Assembly: GCF_003290025.1 (NCBI RefSeq) | Contig: NZ_QNHG01000001.1 | Coordinates: 127,780-191,779 of the forward strand | Source: Pseudogemmobacter bohemicus | GTDB taxonomy: Bacteria > Pseudomonadota > Alphaproteobacteria > Rhodobacterales > Rhodobacteraceae | Reading direction: 5' to 3' | Length of the DNA: 64,000 nt | Part shown: in pieces, positions 61,436 through 64,000 of the stretch | Position numbering within the stretch: position 1 is the first letter of the stretch | Layout: every line of letters begins with the position of its first letter | Notes under the pieces: model-generated | What the model was told of the DNA's origin: nothing | Databases searched by the model: none | What the model saw: the letters and a program-made list of their open reading frames with translations, nothing else | Position numbers and translations under genes: made by a program

Positions 61436-62379
61436 CACAGAACTGACAGCTGGTCTTTCAGCCAGGGCCAGTCGGCGAGCGCCGGGGCCTGGACCTCTTC
61501 GCGCACCAGAAGCCGCAGCCTGCCCGCGATCAGCGCCGGGATATCGCGCAGCACGTCCGTCCGCGCCACCAGCGACAGGCTGCGCGACAGCGCCGCGAAG
61601 GGCAGGGGAGCGACCTCGACCTCGGATCGGAAGCGGCGCGCCTGGTGCAGCGCCAGCGGCGGCAGGATTGCCCAGCCTTCGCCTCCGGCCACCATGGCGA
61701 GGATCGCGTGATAGCTGTCGAGTTCGAACCGCGCCGCCGGGCGCTGACCCTCGCGGATCAGATGCGCCGCGATCTGGCGGCCCATCAGATGGCGCGCGGA
61801 ATACTGGATCAGCGGCAGATCCGCCGCGCCGGATTTCGGCCGGATGGCGAGAAAGGGCTCGCGCAGGATCGGATGCTGTTCGCGCTCCCCCTCCCAGTTC
61901 CCTTCGCCAGGCAGATCCGCCGCCACCACTATATCCAGTGCCCGCGCGTCAAGCTTTTCCAACAGCCGGTGCGAGGGGCCGGTCTCCAGCAGGAAGCGGC
62001 AGCCGGGCAGTTCCCGTGCCAGCGAGGACAGCAGCCGCGGCGTCACATCGGCCTCGAAATCCTCGATCATCCCGAGCCGGAGCGTCGTCAGCCCCGCCAG
62101 GTCCGAGCGCGCCAGCTCTGCCCGCGCCTCCTGGGCGGCATTCAGCATGGTCTGGGCATGGCGGCGGAACATGGTTCCTGCCGGCGTCATCCGCACCGGC
62201 CGCGCGCCGCGATCCAGCAACACCGTTCCGAGCGCGCTTTCCAGCCCGGTCAGCTGCTGGCTGACCGCTGAAGGGCTGACCCCCAGCCGCCGCGCGGCAG
62301 CGGAGATTGCACCCTCTTCGGCGGCGGCGAGGAAAACCTCGATGCCCCAGAGCGTCACGCGGCCCTCGGTTTCCGCCAT
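61435..62379 (-). CDS. LysR-family transcriptional regulator
   Basis: The product is 314 residues. The N-terminal winged helix reads LWGIEVFLAAAEEGAISAAA, RRLGVSPSAVSQQLTGLESA and LGTVLLDRGARPVRMTPAG (residues 10-68). The C-terminal effector domain has LRLGMIEDFEADVTPRLLSS, LDIVVAADLPG and DSYHAILAMVAGGEGWAILP. It is convergent with the DegT-family gene and 25 bp downstream of phaR. Targets are unknown; the sox operon is one candidate. Confidence 0.9.
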   Translation of the reverse strand: MAETEGRVTLWGIEVFLAAAEEGAISAAARRLGVSPSAVSQQLTGLESALGTVLLDRGARPVRMTPAGTMFRRHAQTMLNAAQEARAELARSDLAGLTTLRLGMIEDFEADVTPRLLSSLARELPGCRFLLETGPSHRLLEKLDARALDIVVAADLPGEGNWEGEREQHPILREPFLAIRPKSGAADLPLIQYSARHLMGRQIAAHLIREGQRPAARFELDSYHAILAMVAGGEGWAILPPLALHQARRFRSEVEVAPLPFAALSRSLSLVARTDVLRDIPALIAGRLRLLVREEVQAPALADWPWLKDQLSVL

Positions 62380-62404
62380 GATCCTCCCCGCGCCGGATCT
62401 GGTT

Positions 62405-62962
62405 TCAGAGTTTGGACAGCTTTGCCTGCAACTCGGCCAGCTGCTTGCGGATATCGGCGAGATCCTCGCCCTTTTCCTCGGTCGCCTCGGGTTCTGGCCC
62501 CGAAGAGGCGCCCGGCCAGCCCGACACCCCGCCCATCAACGTCTTGAGAAAGGCTTCCTGCTGTTTGCGCAGCGCATCAAAACCCGGCACCGAGGCCATC
62601 GGATTGGGGAAGGTCGAGAAATTCTCGACCAGTTTCGACTGGCTGTCGCGCAGCATCTCAAACGAGGTTGCAAGGAATTGCGGCATCACCGCCTGCATGC
62701 CGGTCGTATAGCTGCGCACGAGATCGGTCAGCACATTCACCGGCAGCACATTCTGACCCTTGGATTCATGTTCGGCCACGATCTGCAACAGATATTGCCG
62801 CGTCAGGTCATCGCCGGTCTTGAGGTCGATGATCTGCACCTCGCGCCCTTTGCGGATCAGGCCGGCAATATCCTCCAGCGTCACATAATCCGAGGTCTCG
62901 GTATTGTAGAGGCGGCGGCTCGCATAGCGCTTGATCAGCAATGGCTTGTCGGTACCGGACAT
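62405..62962 (-). CDS. phaR: Polyhydroxyalkanoate synthesis repressor PhaR
   Basis: The 185-residue protein senses PHB granules and represses phasin and its own gene. The N-terminal PHB_acc domain reads LIKRYASRRLYNTETSDYVT, LEDIAGLIRKGREVQIIDL, with TGDDLTRQYLLQIVAEHES (residues 8-68). The second part (VLTDLVRSYTTGMQAVMPQF) and the Glu-rich C-terminal helix (DIRKQLAELQAKLSKL) complete it. It lies in the order phaC-phaP-phaR on the minus strand. TGC-rich palindromes upstream of phaP are its likely targets. Confidence 0.95.
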   Translation of the reverse strand: MSGTDKPLLIKRYASRRLYNTETSDYVTLEDIAGLIRKGREVQIIDLKTGDDLTRQYLLQIVAEHESKGQNVLPVNVLTDLVRSYTTGMQAVMPQFLATSFEMLRDSQSKLVENFSTFPNPMASVPGFDALRKQQEAFLKTLMGGVSGWPGASSGPEPEATEEKGEDLADIRKQLAELQAKLSKL

Positions 62963-63076
62963 TTAGCTCTCCTCCCCGGGGATTTACGGTGGCTGCCGCC
63001 GCGAAGTCTGTCGACGGGGCGTCAAATCCGTTTGCGCTTGCAGAGAAGCTTAGCTGCGCGTCTGATCAAAAAGCAA

Positions 63077-63100
63077 GAGCGGGCTCGACCGAGCCCGCTC
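63077..63100 (-). terminator. Rho-independent terminator of phaP
   Basis: A 10-bp perfect stem GAGCGGGCTC/GAGCCCGCTC with a GACC-type loop is followed on the minus strand by TTGCTTTTTG, 66 bp past the phaP stop codon. Confidence 0.88.
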
Positions 63101-63165
63101 AAAGCTGAAACCCTGCCGGCGCCGGGGAGGAGGGCGCGCCGGTCCGGGCTGTCACCAGGCTGCGA

Positions 63166-63615
63166 TCACTTCGCGGCGGCGGTGGCTTTTTTGGCAACCG
63201 ACTGCACTTCGGCAGAGGCTTTTTTCACGGCGGCGGTTGCGTCTTCCTGAGCTTCCTTGCCGGCGGCGAGCAGCAGCTCGACGGTCTCGACCTGGACTTT
63301 TTTCGCGATTTCAGCGAAGGCAGCCATGTTTTCGGCAGCAGCTTCGGCAGCTTTCGAAGCGAAATCGGTCACGGCTTTGCTATAGTCAGCCGGGTCGGTC
63401 TTGGCTTTGGTGATGTCGCCCAGACGCGAGAAGGTCTCTTTGGCCCAGGAAGCCGAGATCTCGGTCGATTTCTCAGCGGCTTCGAGAGCGACTTTCGAGA
63501 ATTTCTCGCCGAAAGCGGCCTGGGTTTTGAATGCGTTCTGGAAAGCCGAAGCATCAACCGGGAACGAAGCCATGACGTCCTGGAACACTTTGGTGAAGTC
63601 GGTGGTCTTGGTCAT
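63166..63615 (-). CDS. phaP: Phasin (PHB granule-associated protein)
   Basis: The 149-residue, almost wholly helical protein is rich in Ala, Lys and Glu. FPVDASAFQNAFKTQAAFGE, SKVALEAAEKSTEISASWAK and AKTDPADYSKAVTDFASKAA match the Phasin_2/PhaP family that coats PHB granules. No Cys or Trp-rich domain is seen. The start at 63615 follows CAGGAGAATTG. Two palindromic TGC-rich sites lie 65-108 bp upstream of the start. It is expected to be repressed by PhaR and strongly expressed during PHB accumulation. Confidence 0.94.
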   Translation of the reverse strand: MTKTTDFTKVFQDVMASFPVDASAFQNAFKTQAAFGEKFSKVALEAAEKSTEISASWAKETFSRLGDITKAKTDPADYSKAVTDFASKAAEAAAENMAAFAEIAKKVQVETVELLLAAGKEAQEDATAAVKKASAEVQSVAKKATAAAK

Positions 63616-63679
63616 TTCAATTCTCCTGAACAGCGGGCGTTTGCAGCAGGTCAGCCCGTTTCCTGAACCAATATATACA

Positions 63680-63723
63680 TGCTGCGATGCAGCATTTCAA
63701 GGATTATTCTGCAATGCAGCATT
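63680..63723. promoter_or_regulatory. Two TGC-rich palindromes, probable PhaR operators of phaP
   Basis: TGCTGCGATGCAGCA (63680-63694) and CTGCAATGCAGCATT (63709-63723) are near-identical palindromes 29 bp apart, upstream of phaP. PhaR of Paracoccus denitrificans is known to bind TGC-rich sequences at phaP and phaR promoters, which fits. The ATATATA just on the phaP side may be the -10 region. Confidence 0.8.
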
Positions 63724-63905
63724 AGCATGCCCGCATCACAGGGCGGTGACAAAAGCCGCAGAGCGGCCCGTCATGCAGGCAATTGGGAATCCACGCAATT
63801 TTCGGGTCCTCCGGTCTGGTGCTGCCGTCTGGGCCCCGTCAGCACCGCATCAGACTGCGGGTGACGTAGCGGAAATCCGCGTATCTCCGGCCAGCTTGGA
63901 CAGCA

Positions 63906-63931
63906 AAAAAGCCAGGAAATCCTGGCTTTTT
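63906..63931. terminator. Bidirectional terminator downstream of phaC
   Basis: Stem AAAAAGCCAGG/CCTGGCTTTTT with an AAAT loop lies 26 bp past the phaC stop on the minus strand. Confidence 0.88.
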
Positions 63932-63956
63932 CGAATCATCCAATGCCCGGGGCGGG

Positions 63957-64000
63957 TCAGGCTTTTGCCGGCTCCGATTTCACATAGGTGCCGGGGGCGG
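63957..64000 (-). CDS. phaC: Poly(3-hydroxyalkanoate) synthase, C-terminal end only
   Basis: Only the last 14 codons are in the window. They read APGTYVKSEPAKA before a TGA stop at 63957. This matches the PGSYVK-type C-terminus of class I PhaC, and the neighbours phaP and phaR support it. The identification rests on a short peptide plus context. Confidence 0.75.
   Translation of the reverse strand, partial: APGTYVKSEPAKA

Larger units (their letters stand above)
63616..63956. other. phaC-phaP intergenic region
   Basis: The 341 bp hold the phaP promoter area with two PhaR-type palindromes (63680-63723), an AT-rich ATATATA element at 63671-63677, and the phaC terminator (63906-63931). Between 63724 and 63900 I see no gene or motif. 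Confidence 0.6.

Noticed and set aside
1-64000. CRISPR arrays, rRNA genes, complete insertion sequences
   Set aside because: No regularly spaced direct repeats, rRNA signatures or transposase motifs were seen on either strand.

Overview
The window looks like chromosomal DNA of a high-GC alphaproteobacterium of the Rhodobacteraceae (Paracoccus/Rhodobacter/Pseudogemmobacter-like). This rests on family knowledge plus the gene set: a class I lysyl-tRNA synthetase, the hom-glpX-recJ order, a heterotetrameric sarcosine oxidase operon (soxBDAG), a PhaR/phasin/PHA synthase locus, a TRAP transporter operon, a Tad-like secreted vWA cluster, and a dispersed GCCTCCGGCGGGAGTATTT-type intergenic repeat that I recall from this family. 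About 55 protein genes, one tRNA-Glu, a dozen hairpin terminators, two candidate operators and one prophage scar are described.

Layout. 0.2-6.6 kb: OmpA/BON envelope protein, a membrane-anchored HhH-like protein, lysS (class I) and a large pectate-lyase-fold (tail-spike-like) protein. 6.6-12.1 kb: an acetate module made of acs, a zinc-type adk, an MHS-family permease with a large insert, and a small membrane protein. 12.2-18.1 kb: pth and rplY (minus), an FkbM methyltransferase, an ABM/heme-monooxygenase-like protein, an MFS exporter, and an aminotransferase coupled to a TetR/BetI-like regulator. 18.3-24.2 kb: cation efflux, SH3 protein, glyoxylate/hydroxypyruvate reductase, a secreted RraB-like protein, and an EEP nuclease translationally coupled to cardiolipin synthase.

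24.3-33.8 kb: the most coherent catabolic unit. A divergent RpiR regulator faces dctQ-dctM-dctP, a glutamine-synthetase-like ligase, an aldehyde dehydrogenase, an iron alcohol dehydrogenase and a DadA-type flavoprotein. I infer a gamma-glutamylation route for an imported amino alcohol or amine. 33.9-42.2 kb: an alpha/beta-hydrolase membrane protein, then a probable metal/heme uptake locus (YncE-like propeller, TonB receptor, four-EF-hand protein, DUF2271 protein, PepSY protein). The PepSY gene is fused in frame to the C-terminus of a phage tail tape-measure protein, and about 700 bp of apparent prophage remnant separates this junction from the 3' end of tRNA-Glu.

42.3-52.1 kb: recJ, glpX and hom (minus), a small lipoprotein, two TadE-like pseudopilins plus a TadG-like vWA protein, and gdhA. 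52.1-53.2 kb holds nothing I recognise. 53.2-61.4 kb: soxB, then three inserted secreted-protein genes (two of them tandem Cys-rich paralogs), then soxD-soxA-soxG and a DegT-family aminotransferase. 61.4-64.0 kb: a LysR regulator, phaR, phaP with TGC-rich palindromic PhaR-type sites upstream, and the last codons of phaC.

All calls come from reading sequence and translations by eye. No database search was run.
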